Source: Acaricomes phytoseiuli DSM 14247
GTDB lineage: Bacteria; Actinomycetota; Actinomycetes; Actinomycetales; Micrococcaceae
Length of the DNA stretch: 64,000 nt
Assembly: GCF_000376245.1 (NCBI RefSeq)
Contig: NZ_AQXM01000055.1
Coordinates: 1 to 64,000 of the forward strand
Direction of reading: 5' to 3'
Position 1 is the first letter of the stretch; the number at the start of each line of letters is the position of its first letter. Shown here one piece after another: positions 42,328 to 53,747 of this stretch. Under the pieces are notes generated by a model. That model had not been told where the DNA came from. It saw only the letters and a list, made by a program, of their open reading frames with translations, and ran no database searches. A program made the position numbers and the translations under genes.

Positions 42328-43065
42328 ATGACCCAGCAGACCGACCCCAGCGCCGTCTCGGCACCACCGGACCCGATCAAAGTCGCCTTAGTCGACGATC
42401 AGCAGCTGGTGCGTTCCGGGTTCACGATGCTCATCGATTCCCAGCCTGACCTCGAAGTCGTCCTGCAAGCCGGCGATGGCCCCGCCGCGCTGAGCGGATT
42501 GGCCGCCACCGCAGCCGATGTCGTGCTAATGGACGTGCGCATGCCGGGCATGGACGGGCTGGAGACCACCCGACGGCTTATGGAGCGGGTTCGCAGTGCT
42601 ACCCCAGGCTCCCGGCTCGCCGCATTGAAGATCGTGGTACTCACGACCTTCGACCTCGATGAATACGCCCTCGCCGCGATTCAGGCCGGAGCGAGCGGCT
42701 TCCTGCTCAAGGACACCCCACCGGAAGAACTCCTGGAGGCCATCCGGACCGTGCACCGCGGCGATGCGGTCATCGCACCCTCGACGACGCGCAGGTTGCT
42801 GAACCATGTGGCCCCGATGCTCCAGGAGTCCAGCCCACAGAACACCGAACACCAAGAGGCCGTGAACCGTCTGACCACCCGGGAGCACGAAGTCTTCCTG
42901 CTCATCGCCCAGGGCCTGTCCAATCCGGAAATCGCGGCGCAGCTGTTCCTCTCCGAAGCCACTGTGAAGACCCACGTGGGGCACATCCTCAGCAAACTGG
43001 GCGCTCGGGACAGAGTGCAGATCGTGGTCATCGCCTATGAGACCGGAGCGGTTTCCGCGGGCTAG
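42328..43065 (+). CDS. NarL/LuxR-family response regulator
   Basis: A 245-residue regulator with an intact receiver: VALVDDQQLVRSGF (acidic pair), phosphoacceptor Asp69 in VVLMDVRMPGMDGLE, and Lys in FLLKDTPPEELLEAI. The LuxR HTH is at the C terminus (LTTREHEVFLLIAQGLSNPEI, then SEATVKTHVGHILSKLG). The ATG at 42328 follows GGAGG at 42317-42321 and lies 1 nt after the kinase stop. Confidence 0.95.
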   Translation: MTQQTDPSAVSAPPDPIKVALVDDQQLVRSGFTMLIDSQPDLEVVLQAGDGPAALSGLAATAADVVLMDVRMPGMDGLETTRRLMERVRSATPGSRLAALKIVVLTTFDLDEYALAAIQAGASGFLLKDTPPEELLEAIRTVHRGDAVIAPSTTRRLLNHVAPMLQESSPQNTEHQEAVNRLTTREHEVFLLIAQGLSNPEIAAQLFLSEATVKTHVGHILSKLGARDRVQIVVIAYETGAVSAG

Positions 43066-43205
43066 ATCTCCGCCCGGTTGCACTACCTCGCAACCCCGGT
43101 AAAAGCCGGCTCTCCTACCTGGGTCTGATACCCGGCACCGAGAGCGAGCAGAGGTTCCACCTACGGTCCGATACGCATCGCGGTCCCGTTGCCTACAGTT
43201 GAAGC

Positions 43206-43970
43206 ATGACTTCGCCTATCGAACAGATCCAGCCGAATGCTACGGGCACTACTGCGGTGAGCGCCCGGGGCCTGAAGAAGCACTACGGTTCCGGGGAGAC
43301 CACAGTAGCCGCGCTCAAGAACATCGATGTGGACTTCGCCAGCGGAGAATTCACCGCCATCATGGGCCCCTCGGGAAGCGGCAAATCTACGCTCATGCAC
43401 TGCCTCGCGGGGCTGGACTCGGTGGATTCCGGCAGCATCCGCATCGGTGATACAGAGATCACCGGGTTGTCCGATACCGCGTTGACCACACTGCGCCGGG
43501 ATCGCGTGGGCTTCATCTTCCAGGCGTTCAATCTTGTTCCGACACTGACTGCAGAGCAGAACATCACGTTGCCGGTTTCGCTTGCCCGCGGGGCCGTGGA
43601 TCAGGACTGGTTCAATTCGCTGACCACTACTCTCGGTTTATCGGACCGGCTCAGCCACCGGCCTTACCAGCTCTCCGGGGGCCAGCAGCAGCGCGTGGCG
43701 GTCGCTCGCGCGCTACTCACCCGGCCCGAGGTGGTCTTCGCCGATGAACCCACCGGCAACCTCGACTCCAAAGTGGGCGCAGAAGTTCTCAGCATGCTGC
43801 GGCGCTCGGCTCTGGAGATGGGGCAGAGCATCATCATGGTCACCCATGACCCGGTAGCCGCCTCCTATGCCAGTCGAGTGGTCATGCTCAGTGATGGCGA
43901 GCTGGTCGGCGAGCTCAACGCACCGACCCCGGAACGCGTGCTGGAAGCACTCAGCACTTTAGGAGCCTGA
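43206..43970 (+). CDS. ABC transporter ATP-binding protein (MacB/LolD type)
   Basis: A 254-residue ATPase: Walker A GPSGSGKST (residues 54-62), Q loop in GFIFQAFNLVPTLTAEQNI, signature LSGGQQQRVAVARALL, Walker B VVFADEPTGNLDS. The LDS after Walker B and the QAFNL Q loop are typical of ATPases that pair with FtsX/MacB permeases. No ribosome binding site is seen; TACAGT at 43194-43199 ends 6 nt before the ATG, so the mRNA may be leaderless. The permease starts 2 nt downstream. Confidence 0.95.
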   Translation: MTSPIEQIQPNATGTTAVSARGLKKHYGSGETTVAALKNIDVDFASGEFTAIMGPSGSGKSTLMHCLAGLDSVDSGSIRIGDTEITGLSDTALTTLRRDRVGFIFQAFNLVPTLTAEQNITLPVSLARGAVDQDWFNSLTTTLGLSDRLSHRPYQLSGGQQQRVAVARALLTRPEVVFADEPTGNLDSKVGAEVLSMLRRSALEMGQSIIMVTHDPVAASYASRVVMLSDGELVGELNAPTPERVLEALSTLGA

Positions 43971-43972
43971 AA

Positions 43973-46507
43973 ATGCTGCAGATAGCACTGTCCCAGATCA
44001 GGCTCAATTACCGGCGCTTCATCGCCATCGGGCTCGCGGTCGTCCTCGCGGTGGCATTCTTGGTCTCGACCTTGATCCTCAGCGCTTCGACGCAGGCCAC
44101 GCTCAAGGCGAGTATTGGCGAGTCCTACGCTAAGGCGGATGTCGTGATCACCCCGCCTGTCGATAAAGGATTCAATCAGGCAGCAGTCGAGGCAATATCC
44201 GCGATCGGCAAGGATGGCGGCACGAAAGTGACAGCAGTCTACCCGGTGCTCAATCTGGTGGCGCAGGCACAGAGTAATTCCTCGGCTTTCACGGTGATGT
44301 TGCGGAATACCCCGGAAATCCAGCCCATGGAAGCCAGGGAGCTGAATGAGGGGGTTCTTCCCAGCGCACCCGGCCAGATCGCGATCGATGAGAGCACCGC
44401 CCGTCAGCAGTCGCTCGAACTGGGTTCGGAGATGATCGTTTCCATACTCGGTGTCACGGGCGGAATAACTTCTGCGGCCCCGCCCGAAGAGAGCGGCGCT
44501 CCGGAGCCCGAGCTCGCAACCCAGCGGATGGAAGTCGTCGGCATCGTCTCGGAGGGAACCGATCCGCTTGCTGCGGGCACCTCCACGATCCTAGCCAGCA
44601 CGCAGACCGTCGCTGAGCTCTCCCCGCTGCAGCCGCTGACTTACTCTTCGATTCAGCTCGCACTTGATGATCCGATGGATGCAAGCACACGCATTGCCAT
44701 CTCGGATGCGCTCAGCCAGGCGGGTGTCGATGGCAGCATCGTGCGCAGCGCCGATGAGCAAGTCAATGCTACCCTGAGCGGTTTGACCAAGGAGCAGGAC
44801 ATTCTGACCCAGGTTCTTCTGTCCTTCGTGGAGATCTCTCTTGTTGTAGCGGCGCTTGTAGTCTCCAATACCTTCGCCGTCCTAGTGGCGCAGCGCACCC
44901 GGGAGCTGGCGCTCCTGCGCTGCCTGGGGGCTAAGAGGGGCCAGATCCGTTCGTCAGTGATACTCGAAGCCACCCTGGTCGGCCTGTTCGCTTCGCTGTT
45001 CGGAGTTGGCCTGGGGGTGGGCGGCATGTACGCCGCGACCGCAGCTGCCAGGCAGATTCCGGGGCAGGAATTCGCAACTTTCAGCATGAACTGGAGCACT
45101 CCGGTGGCCGGGGTTGTGGTCGGGGTACTACTCGCCGTCGTGGCAGCGCTGGCCCCGGCGCGGGCCGCCACCGCGGTGGCTCCGCTGGCCGCACTGCGTC
45201 CGGCTGAAGATGTGGCCTTGACTAACCGTCGAGGCCGGATCCGGCTCATCCTGGGCCTGATCCTCTTGGTGCTCGGTTCGCTTCTGCTGGTTTTGGGGGC
45301 AGCAGTAACGGATATAGCAATAGCACTGCCGGGTGGTCTGCTGTCCTTCTTAGGCATCCTGTTCTGCGGAACACTGTTCCTGCCGAAGCTGGTTGCGTGG
45401 GTGGGGCGCCTAGCCGCACCGACGGGAGTTCCGGGCAGCCTGGCCGCACTGAACGCGATCCGCAACCCGGGCAGGACGACGACAACGGCTTCAGCGCTGC
45501 TTATCGGGGTCACCCTGGTCTCGCTGATGCTCACGGGCGCATCCACGTCCCGGGCCGCTTTCGTCGACAGCTTGGACAAGCGCTACCCGGTGGACATTTC
45601 CGTGGCACCCGGTGCTTACTCTGATAGAGCCATGAACACCGTGGCGGGCATGGATGGAGTCGAGGCGACTGCACAGCTGCCGGTAGTAGGCACAGCAACG
45701 ATCGATTCGGTTTCGCAGCCGGTCCTCGGGATCAGCTCTGCCGATATCCAGGGGCTGCTCAGCAACCCGGGGAACCGCCCCGCAAACGGTCAGATCCTCG
45801 TCCCCGAGGGGACTTTAGTGGATACAGTGACCGTGACCACTACCGATAACGGGCAGCAAACACTGCCTGCGGCCACGGCAGCCAGCCGGGATCTGCCGCT
45901 GCTGGTCAGCACGGATACCCTGCCGGCGCCTTCAGCTAGTGAGGGGGGCACCCGGAAGAGCGGGCTCTGGCTCAAGCTCAACCCGGCAGCCGATGCAACC
46001 CAGATCCAGGACCTGCGCAAACAAATAGCCGCAACTCTGCGCATCGAGGAGTTCCAGATCTCCAGCGCTGCGCTGGCAAAAGAATCCTTCAATCAGGTGA
46101 TCGATATCCTGCTGATCGTGGTGATGGGGCTCCTGGCCGTCGCTGTCCTGATCGCGCTGATCGGCGTAGCTAATACGCTCTCGCTCTCCGTTCTGGAACG
46201 GACCCGGGAGAATGCGCTGCTCCGTGCGCTGGGTCTGACCAGGCGTGCGCTGCGCGGCATGCTGGCCTACGAGGCGGTTCTGATCGCGGTAGTCGCAGCC
46301 TTGGTCGGCGCGGGTCTCGGAGCAGTGTACGGCTGGCTCGGGGCGCAAGCGGCTCTCGGCAAATTCGCCACGGTGAGTCCGGAGATTCCTTGGCTTCAGC
46401 TGGTACTGGTCGTCGCTATCGCAGCGATCGCGGGGCTGGCCGCCTCGGTGCTTCCAGCACGCCGGGCCGCGAAGCTCTCGCCGGTCGAGGGGCTGGCTAC
46501 CGAGTAG
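43973..46507 (+). CDS. FtsX/MacB-family ABC transporter permease
   Basis: An 844-residue permease with one N-terminal helix (FIAIGLAVVLAVAFLVSTLIL), a large extracellular domain, three helices with an FtsX domain (SLVVAALVVSNTFAVLVAQ, LALLRCLGAKRGQIRSSV), a second extracellular domain, and a second FtsX domain at the C terminus (VIDILLIVVMGLLAVAVLIAL, ENALLRALGLTRRALRGML). The duplicated layout is typical of exporters of antimicrobial peptides or lipids. It is the last gene of the kinase-regulator-ATPase-permease set and is followed by hairpin family B copy 2. Confidence 0.94.
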   Translation: MLQIALSQIRLNYRRFIAIGLAVVLAVAFLVSTLILSASTQATLKASIGESYAKADVVITPPVDKGFNQAAVEAISAIGKDGGTKVTAVYPVLNLVAQAQSNSSAFTVMLRNTPEIQPMEARELNEGVLPSAPGQIAIDESTARQQSLELGSEMIVSILGVTGGITSAAPPEESGAPEPELATQRMEVVGIVSEGTDPLAAGTSTILASTQTVAELSPLQPLTYSSIQLALDDPMDASTRIAISDALSQAGVDGSIVRSADEQVNATLSGLTKEQDILTQVLLSFVEISLVVAALVVSNTFAVLVAQRTRELALLRCLGAKRGQIRSSVILEATLVGLFASLFGVGLGVGGMYAATAAARQIPGQEFATFSMNWSTPVAGVVVGVLLAVVAALAPARAATAVAPLAALRPAEDVALTNRRGRIRLILGLILLVLGSLLLVLGAAVTDIAIALPGGLLSFLGILFCGTLFLPKLVAWVGRLAAPTGVPGSLAALNAIRNPGRTTTTASALLIGVTLVSLMLTGASTSRAAFVDSLDKRYPVDISVAPGAYSDRAMNTVAGMDGVEATAQLPVVGTATIDSVSQPVLGISSADIQGLLSNPGNRPANGQILVPEGTLVDTVTVTTTDNGQQTLPAATAASRDLPLLVSTDTLPAPSASEGGTRKSGLWLKLNPAADATQIQDLRKQIAATLRIEEFQISSAALAKESFNQVIDILLIVVMGLLAVAVLIALIGVANTLSLSVLERTRENALLRALGLTRRALRGMLAYEAVLIAVVAALVGAGLGAVYGWLGAQAALGKFATVSPEIPWLQLVLVVAIAAIAGLAASVLPARRAAKLSPVEGLATE

Positions 46508-46522
46508 TTTCCCAGCGGACCA

Positions 46523-46597
46523 CCCCTTCGCTGAGTGGTCAGGTGCGGCGGCTTAGAGCGAGGCTAAGTCGCCGCACCTGACCACTCAGCGAAGGGG
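46523..46597. terminator. Long hairpin, dispersed family B copy 2 (between ABC permease and metG)
   Basis: A 34-bp stem with a single G-T pair: left arm 46523-46556 (CCCCTTCGCTGAGTGGTCAG and on to GGCTTAG), a 7-nt loop, right arm 46564-46597. The right arm includes the last codons and stop of metG. It shares CGCTGAGyGGTCAsGT and GGCGGCT with the hairpin at 36198-36260. Confidence 0.78.
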
Positions 46598-48184
46598 CTC
46601 CGTAGTTTCTTCATAGCGCGGGAAGATCGGCTCCGGCGCGGGAAGCTCCGTACCAGGGGCCAACCGCGCCGATATCGCAGTGAAATCCCTGGCCGATTCG
46701 GGGACCCCGAGCAGGTCGAGAAGCTTCGCCGCGGACTCCGGCATCACCGCCTGGATCAGCAACGCTACGATCCGCAGCACTTCGAGGGTGACGTACAGTA
46801 CGGTGGCCATCCGCTCCGGGTCGGTCTTCCGCAGTACCCAGGGCTGCTGCTCGGCGAAATACGCATTCGCATCGCCGAGCACCGTCCAGATCGCCTCCAG
46901 CGCGCGGTGGAACTCCTGGACGTCATAGGCGGCGCGGTTGATCGGTAGCAGTTCAGCAGCGGCATCCAGCATCCGCTGATCCGCCTCGGTGAATGCTCCC
47001 GGCTGCGGCACCGCGCCCTGGCAGTTCTTGGCCACCATCGACAGCGAGCGCTGGGCCAGATTGCCGAGGTTATTGGCGAGGTCCGAGTTCTTCCTGCTGA
47101 CGATCGCCTCGTGGCTGTAATTGCCGTCCTGACCGTAACTGACCTCGCGCAGCAGGAAGAAACGCACAGCATCCAGCCCGTACTCCTCCACCCAGTCGGC
47201 CGGGGCGACCACATTGCCCAGCGACTTGGACATCTTGACCCCGTTGTTGAACAGGAAGCCGTGAATCATCACGCGCTTAGGCAGCTCGATCCCGGCGCTC
47301 ATCAAGAACGCGGGCCAGTACACCGCATGGAACCGGGAAATATCCTTGCCGATGATATGCACATCCGCGGGCCAGTAGCGGCGCATCCTGGTCTGATCCG
47401 TCGGGAAACCCGCACCGGTCAGGTAGTTCGTCAGCGCATCCACCCAGACGTACATGACGTGTTTGTCATTGCCGGGCACCGGGATCCCCCAGTCGAAGGA
47501 AGTCCGGCTGATCGATAGATCCTGCAGCCCGGATTCCACGAAGCTGATGACCTCATTGAACCGGTAGCGGGGAGCCGCGAACTCCGACTGCTCCCGGTAG
47601 ATTTCCAGAAGCTTGTCCTGGTAGGCGGAGAGCCGGAAGAAATACGATTCCTCCTCGGTCCAGGAGACCTCGGTGTCAGTGGCGATGGCGAAACGCTTCG
47701 GCTGCGCCTCGCCTTCGACCTCACGCAGCTCGGTCTCCTCCTCGGTGTAGTACGCCTCGTCGCGCACCGAATACCAGCCGGAGTATTTGTCGAGGTAGAT
47801 ATCCCCGCGCGCTTCCATCCGCCGCCAGAGTTCCTGCGCTGCCACACGGTGGTCCTCGTCTGTGGTGCGGATGAACCGGTCGTAGCTGCTGCCGATCAGA
47901 TCGTGCACCGCGCGGAACTCGGCAGAGTTCTGATCCACCAGCTCTTTCGGGCTGACTTCTCGCTGCTGCGCGGCCTGCTGCACCTTGAGTCCGTGCTCGT
48001 CAGTGCCCGTCATATAGAACACATCGAAGCCGTCGAGCCGTTTGAATCGGGCCAGTGCATCCGCTGAAACGAACTCATAGGCATGGCCGATATGCGGCGA
48101 GCCATTGGGGTAGGAGATCGCCGTGGTCACGTAGAACGACGTTTTAGTCTCAGCCGCATCAGTGGCGGCCAGGGAATCAGTCAC
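46586..48184 (-). CDS. metG: Methionyl-tRNA synthetase
   Basis: A 532-residue class I synthetase. HIGH is in [23 protein letters not shown] in [17 protein letters not shown], and [11 protein letters not shown] and [11 protein letters not shown] are also present. It lacks the four-Cys zinc knuckle insert and the C-terminal tRNA-binding domain, so it is the short form common in actinobacteria. The start is GTG at 48184. It is downstream of serA on the same strand, 86 nt away; metG is not normally part of this cluster in Arthrobacter as I know it. Confidence 0.96.
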   Translation of the reverse strand: MTDSLAATDAAETKTSFYVTTAISYPNGSPHIGHAYEFVSADALARFKRLDGFDVFYMTGTDEHGLKVQQAAQQREVSPKELVDQNSAEFRAVHDLIGSSYDRFIRTTDEDHRVAAQELWRRMEARGDIYLDKYSGWYSVRDEAYYTEEETELREVEGEAQPKRFAIATDTEVSWTEEESYFFRLSAYQDKLLEIYREQSEFAAPRYRFNEVISFVESGLQDLSISRTSFDWGIPVPGNDKHVMYVWVDALTNYLTGAGFPTDQTRMRRYWPADVHIIGKDISRFHAVYWPAFLMSAGIELPKRVMIHGFLFNNGVKMSKSLGNVVAPADWVEEYGLDAVRFFLLREVSYGQDGNYSHEAIVSRKNSDLANNLGNLAQRSLSMVAKNCQGAVPQPGAFTEADQRMLDAAAELLPINRAAYDVQEFHRALEAIWTVLGDANAYFAEQQPWVLRKTDPERMATVLYVTLEVLRIVALLIQAVMPESAAKLLDLLGVPESARDFTAISARLAPGTELPAPEPIFPRYEETTEPLR

Positions 48185-48270
48185 CCTGTAGAAATTACCG
48201 GCAGCGGCGGGTCATGTCGAAACCATGACGACATCAGAGGTGCTGCAGACACCGGGTTCAAGCGTCTGGT

Positions 48271-49887
48271 TCAGCCTGCCAGATCGACCTCGCGGGCAGT
48301 GCTCGCCTCGATCGCATTGCGCAGGGTATCCAGCACTTCCTGGGGCACCGCGCTATCGACGGTGAGCAGGCACAGCGCCTGCCGGCTCTGCGGATCCTCA
48401 TTGTCCCGCCGCGCCACCTGCATTCCGGCGATATTGATGCCGTTCTCCCCCAGCAGCCCGCCCAGGGTACCGATGACACCGGGCCGATCCTGGTAGCTGA
48501 GCACGATGAGATGATCGCTGATCGGCATCTCGACATCATAGCCGTTGACACCGACCAGCTTCTCGATCTGCTTGGGCCCGGTCAACGTACCCGCCACGGA
48601 TAGCTGGCTGCCGTCGGAGAGCGCCCCGCGCACGGTGAGCACATTGCGGTAATCCGCCGCATCAGCCGTGGTCATCAGCCTCACATTGACACCGCGCTGC
48701 TCGGCGAGCACGCGGGCGTTGACATAGGAGACCTGCTCCGAGACCACATCGGTGAAAACGCCTTTGAGCGCAGCCAGTTCCAGTGCCTTGACGTCTTTAT
48801 CCGCAATCTCCCCCGCGACCTCGATGTCGATCTGCGTCACCGAATCATGGGTGAGTGCGGTGAAGATCCGGCCCAGCTTCTCGATGAGCGGGATTCCTGG
48901 ACGCACCGCGGCATCGACCATGCCGCCGGCCACATTGACCGCATCCGGGACGAGTTCCCCGGCGAGCGCCAGGCGCACCGAGCGCGCCACGGAGACCCCG
49001 GCTTTCTCCTGGGCTTCATCGGTCGATGCCCCCAGGTGCGGGGTGACCACCACGTTGTCCAGCTCGAAGAACGGCAGGTCGGTACTGGGCTCGGTAGCGA
49101 AGACATCGATGCCTGCACCCGCGATCTTCCCCTGTTTCAGGGCTTCATATAGGTCAGCCTCGTCGATGAGCCCGCCGCGAGCGACATTGATGACGTATGC
49201 GGTATCTTTCATCTTCTCGAACGCGGCAGCGTCGATCATGCCCACGGTCTCCGAGGTCTTGGGCATGTGAATGGTGATGAAGTCAGCCTGTTCGAAGAGC
49301 TCGTCGAGGCTCACCAGCTGCACCCCGAGCTGCGCTGCCCGGGCACTGGTCACATAAGGGTCATAGGCCAGGATCTCGGTTTCGAAGGCTTGCAGCCGGG
49401 CCGAGATGAGCGCCCCAATGCGGCCCAGGCCGATAATGCCGACTTTCTTCTCGTACAGTTCTCTGCCGGTGTACTTCGAGCGCTTCCACTCCCCCGCTTT
49501 GAGGGCAGCATTGGCCGCGGGGATGTGCCGGGCGAGGGCCAGGATATGGCCGATGGTCAGCTCTGCCGCGGAGACGATATTGGACGTCGGCGCATTGACC
49601 ACCATGACACCGGCCTGAGTCGCGGCCTTGATATCGACGTTGTCCAGGCCAACCCCGGCGCGTGCGATCACTTTCAGCCGGGGCGCGGCGGCAATGGCCT
49701 CTGCGTCTACCGAAGTCGCGGAGCGGACCAGGATGGCATCGGCGTCGCTGATATCGGCGAGCAGACGGGACTGGTCGGCACCGTCGGTGTAGCGGATCTC
49801 GAGGTCCGGGCCGAGGGCCGCCACCGTGGCCGGTGATAGCTCTTCGGCGATGAGCACAACGGGTTTTGACGAGCTGATGCTTGACAC
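48271..49887 (-). CDS. serA: D-3-phosphoglycerate dehydrogenase
   Basis: A 538-residue enzyme for the first step of serine synthesis. Motifs are ARAGVGLDNVDIKAA, the Rossmann motif VGIIGLGRIGALIS, catalytic NVARGGLIDE (Arg), and TPHLGAST (His). After the catalytic domains come an intervening ASB domain (about 320-450) and a C-terminal ACT domain (VLSYQDRPGVIGTLGGLLGENGINI) for serine feedback, the type-1 long form. The start is GTG at 49887, supported by AAGGGG 6 nt upstream. It lies downstream of ilvC behind a terminator-like hairpin. Confidence 0.96.
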   Translation of the reverse strand: MSSISSSKPVVLIAEELSPATVAALGPDLEIRYTDGADQSRLLADISDADAILVRSATSVDAEAIAAAPRLKVIARAGVGLDNVDIKAATQAGVMVVNAPTSNIVSAAELTIGHILALARHIPAANAALKAGEWKRSKYTGRELYEKKVGIIGLGRIGALISARLQAFETEILAYDPYVTSARAAQLGVQLVSLDELFEQADFITIHMPKTSETVGMIDAAAFEKMKDTAYVINVARGGLIDEADLYEALKQGKIAGAGIDVFATEPSTDLPFFELDNVVVTPHLGASTDEAQEKAGVSVARSVRLALAGELVPDAVNVAGGMVDAAVRPGIPLIEKLGRIFTALTHDSVTQIDIEVAGEIADKDVKALELAALKGVFTDVVSEQVSYVNARVLAEQRGVNVRLMTTADAADYRNVLTVRGALSDGSQLSVAGTLTGPKQIEKLVGVNGYDVEMPISDHLIVLSYQDRPGVIGTLGGLLGENGINIAGMQVARRDNEDPQSRQALCLLTVDSAVPQEVLDTLRNAIEASTAREVDLAG

Positions 49888-49946
49888 GAGGGCCCCTTCA
49901 TCTGCGGCAGATGTGACGGTGAAAGAAAAGACTCAGTAGTACCAAC

Positions 49947-49992
49947 GAGGGATGCGGGGATGGGCCCGGGCAGTTGCCCGGGCGCATCCCTC
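49947..49992 (-). terminator. Nested hairpin between ilvC and serA
   Basis: An outer stem pairs GAGGGATGCG (49947-49956) with CGCATCCCTC (49983-49992); an inner stem pairs GCCCGGGC on both sides of AGTT. On the minus strand a T-rich stretch (TCTTTTCTTTC) follows. It starts 5 nt after the ilvC stop, so it ends or attenuates the ilvBNC transcript before serA. Confidence 0.7.
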
Positions 49993-49996
49993 ATGA

Positions 49997-51043
<1,047 letters not shown>

Positions 51044-51093
51044 CTATATCTCTCGGGATATCTCTCGGGCGGAAAGGAATTGTCGGGTTTGGA

Positions 51094-51606
51094 TCAGGCG
51101 CTTCGCAGCGCTCTTTCGCTCATGGAACGGGAGCCCCGGCCGATCGCCAAGGTCCCCGCCCGGACGATCTCGCGAATGCCGAAAGGCTCCAGAACGTTGA
51201 GCAATGCGCCCAGCTTCTCCGGGTGGCCGGTGGCTTCGACGATCAGGGCGTCCTGCGAGACATCGACGATCGAGGCCCGGAACAGGTCGACCGCCTGGGT
51301 CACCTGGAGCCGGGTCGCGGCATCGGCCCGCACCTTGACCAGGATGTGATCGCGCTGCACCGAGGCGTCCGGAACCAGCTCGACGATCTTGATGACATTG
51401 ACCAGCTTGTTCAGCTGCTTCGTCACCTGCTCGATGAGATCGCCCTCCGCATCGACGACGACGGTCATCCGGGAGACCCCCGGAGCCTCGGTGGGGCCGA
51501 CGGCCAGGGAGTTGATGTTGAAGGCACGGCGGGCGAAAAGGCTGGCCACGCGGGTCAGCACGCCGGGCTTGTCTTCGACGAGAACGGAAAGGGTATGCCT
51601 AGTCAT
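51094..51606 (-). CDS. ilvN: Acetolactate synthase small (regulatory) subunit
   Basis: A 170-residue subunit with the ACT domain MTRHTLSVLVEDKPGVLTRVASLFARRAFNINSLAVGPTE for valine feedback, and a C-terminal domain (SQDALIVEATGHPEKLGALLNVLEPFGIREIVRAG). The ATG at 51606 lies 2 nt after ilvB; the upstream start at 51627 would sit inside ilvB. Confidence 0.97.
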   Translation of the reverse strand: MTRHTLSVLVEDKPGVLTRVASLFARRAFNINSLAVGPTEAPGVSRMTVVVDAEGDLIEQVTKQLNKLVNVIKIVELVPDASVQRDHILVKVRADAATRLQVTQAVDLFRASIVDVSQDALIVEATGHPEKLGALLNVLEPFGIREIVRAGTLAIGRGSRSMSERALRSA

Positions 51607-51608
51607 GC

Positions 51609-53522
51609 TCAGTCCTCCTCTTGCCACTGCGGGGTCAGATTCCGGGCCACCTGGATCAGATCATTGCTGACTCCGGAGGGCACCATGGGCCAGACCATCG
51701 CGTTCGGGCTCACCACGAAGTCCACCAGCACGGGGCGGTCGTTGACCGCGAGCGCCTGCTCGATAACGGCGTCAATATCGGATTCCTGCTCGCAGCGGAT
51801 CCCCACGCAGTCGTAGGCTTCGGCGAGCTTGACGAAGTCGGGCACCCGGATCGTGTCATGGCCGGTGTTGAGGTCCGTATTGGAGTAGCGGCTCTCGTAG
51901 AAGAGCGTCTGCCACTGCCGGACCATGCCGAGCGAAGAGTTGTTGATCACCGCGACTTTGATCGGGATGTTGTTGATCCGGCAGGTTGCGAGCTCCTGAT
52001 TGGTCATCTGAAAGCAGCCGTCGCCGTCGATCGCCCAGACCACGCGGTCGGGGTTGCCCACTTTGGCACCCATCGCCGCCGGCACCGCGTAGCCCATCGT
52101 GCCGGCACCGCCGGAGTTGAGCCAGGAATGGGGCCTTTCGTAGTTGATGAACTGCGCCGCCCACATCTGATGCTGACCCACGCCGGAGACATAGACGCCT
52201 TCCGGGCCGGTGAGCGCTCCGATCCGCTGGATCACCTGCTGGGGTGCGATGAGGCCGTCCTCTGGCTCAGTCCAGCCGAGCGGGTAGGTGCTCCGTAGGC
52301 TATCTAGGAACCGCCACCAGGCGCTGAGATCCGAGGCGCCCGAACTGTCAAATTCGGCACGAACCGCGTCGGCGAGATCCGGCAGGATCTCCTTGACCGC
52401 GCCGACGATCGGCAGGTCCGCGAAGCGATTCTTGGAGATCTCGGCAGGGTCGATGTCGATGTGGATGACTTTGGCCTGCGCCGCGAAGCTGCTGAGCATC
52501 CCGGTCACCCGATCATCGAAACGGGTGCCCAGTGCGATGAGCAGATCGGATTGCTGCAGCGCGGTGACCGCGGAGACCGAGCCGTGCATACCGGGCATGC
52601 CGAGATGTTGGGGGTGGGAATCCGGGAAGGCACCCCGTGCGGTCAGCGTTGTTACTACTGGAGCGCCGAGCAGTTCGGCGAGTTCCCGCAGCTCGGCCGA
52701 GGCATGCCCCTTGATGATTCCGCCGCCCACGTAGAAGGCCGGCCGCTGGGCGTGCTTGATCATCCGGGCGGCTTCGCGGAGCTGCTTGGCGTGGCCGCGC
52801 AGCACGGGCCGGTAGCCGGGAAGCTCGATGGTTGGCGGCCAGGAGAAGGTCATCTGGCTCTGCTGGGCGTCCTTGGCGATGTCCACGAGGACCGGGCCAG
52901 GGCGTCCGGTTGCCGCCAGATGAAAAGCCTCCGCGAGCACTCGCGGAATGTCCTGTGCATCGGTGACCAGATAGGAGTGCTTGGTGATCGGCATCGTGAT
53001 CCCCACGATGTCGGCCTCCTGGAAGGCATCGGTGCCGATCACCGCGGAGGAGACCTGGCCGGTGATGGCGACGAGCGGCACGGAATCCATATGCGCATCC
53101 ATGATCGCGGTCACGAGATTCGTCGCACCGGGGCCGGAAGTCGCTACGCAGACCCCCACCTTGCCGGTGACCATGGCGTAGCCCTCTGCCGCGTGCCCTG
53201 CGCCCTGCTCATGCCGGACCAGGATGTGGTTCATCGAGGAGGCCATGAGCGGATCATAGGTGGGCAGGATCGCACCCCCGGGGAGACCGAAGATATCGGT
53301 GACGCCGAGTTCTTCGAGCGATCGCACCACAGCGGCCGAACCGGTCATCTGCTCTGGCACTACGGAGCCTCGCGGGCCGGGCACTAAGCTTCCCGGCTGC
53401 TCGGCTCGGCTCACGGACTTGGCTGGGCCACCGTGCTTGACGCCGCTCGCACCCCGGCTGGCCAGCAGTGCTGGGCTCGCCTGAGCGCTCGCGGAGGAGC
53501 CGGCGGTCGAACCTTCGCTCAT
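51609..53522 (-). CDS. ilvB: Acetolactate synthase large (catalytic) subunit
   Basis: A 637-residue thiamine-diphosphate enzyme making acetolactate or acetohydroxybutyrate. Motifs are [19 protein letters not shown], catalytic Glu in [26 protein letters not shown], and the ThDP motif [32 protein letters not shown]. The N-terminal 50 residues are Ser/Ala/Gly-rich and unconserved. ATG at 53522 follows AAAGG by 8 nt; a GTG three codons earlier (53531) is an alternative. It is preceded by an attenuator with a leader peptide. Confidence 0.97.
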   Translation of the reverse strand: MSEGSTAGSSASAQASPALLASRGASGVKHGGPAKSVSRAEQPGSLVPGPRGSVVPEQMTGSAAVVRSLEELGVTDIFGLPGGAILPTYDPLMASSMNHILVRHEQGAGHAAEGYAMVTGKVGVCVATSGPGATNLVTAIMDAHMDSVPLVAITGQVSSAVIGTDAFQEADIVGITMPITKHSYLVTDAQDIPRVLAEAFHLAATGRPGPVLVDIAKDAQQSQMTFSWPPTIELPGYRPVLRGHAKQLREAARMIKHAQRPAFYVGGGIIKGHASAELRELAELLGAPVVTTLTARGAFPDSHPQHLGMPGMHGSVSAVTALQQSDLLIALGTRFDDRVTGMLSSFAAQAKVIHIDIDPAEISKNRFADLPIVGAVKEILPDLADAVRAEFDSSGASDLSAWWRFLDSLRSTYPLGWTEPEDGLIAPQQVIQRIGALTGPEGVYVSGVGQHQMWAAQFINYERPHSWLNSGGAGTMGYAVPAAMGAKVGNPDRVVWAIDGDGCFQMTNQELATCRINNIPIKVAVINNSSLGMVRQWQTLFYESRYSNTDLNTGHDTIRVPDFVKLAEAYDCVGIRCEQESDIDAVIEQALAVNDRPVLVDFVVSPNAMVWPMVPSGVSNDLIQVARNLTPQWQEED

Positions 53523-53654
53523 CGGACTCACCTTTCACTTCCTGCATTCTGGCAGGCATCTGCCGGAACACTAGACCTAGTTCTCTGCGATGCCCAGCGG
53601 GCACCGTCGAGGAAACCTACGCCTGCATCCGGCGGTCAGTCGGAAGCAGCAATG

Positions 53655-53693
53655 AAAAAACCCCTCAGCCTGGTGAGGCTCTGAGAGGGGTTT
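53655..53693 (-). terminator. ilvB attenuator terminator
   Basis: On the minus strand AAACCCCTC (53693-53685) pairs with GAGGGGTTT and encloses a second stem AGCCT-cacc-AGGCT; a run of T (53660-53655) follows. It lies between the leader peptide stop (53748) and the ilvB start (53522), not at the end of a gene, so it is an attenuator and not an operon terminator. A small hairpin (GGCTA-TTAC-TAGCC at 53713-53726) precedes it. Confidence 0.88.
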
Positions 53694-53747
53694 GCGCGTG
53701 CTCTGCAGCTCGGGCTATTACTAGCCGGACAGTGTGTGCCTTGTGGG

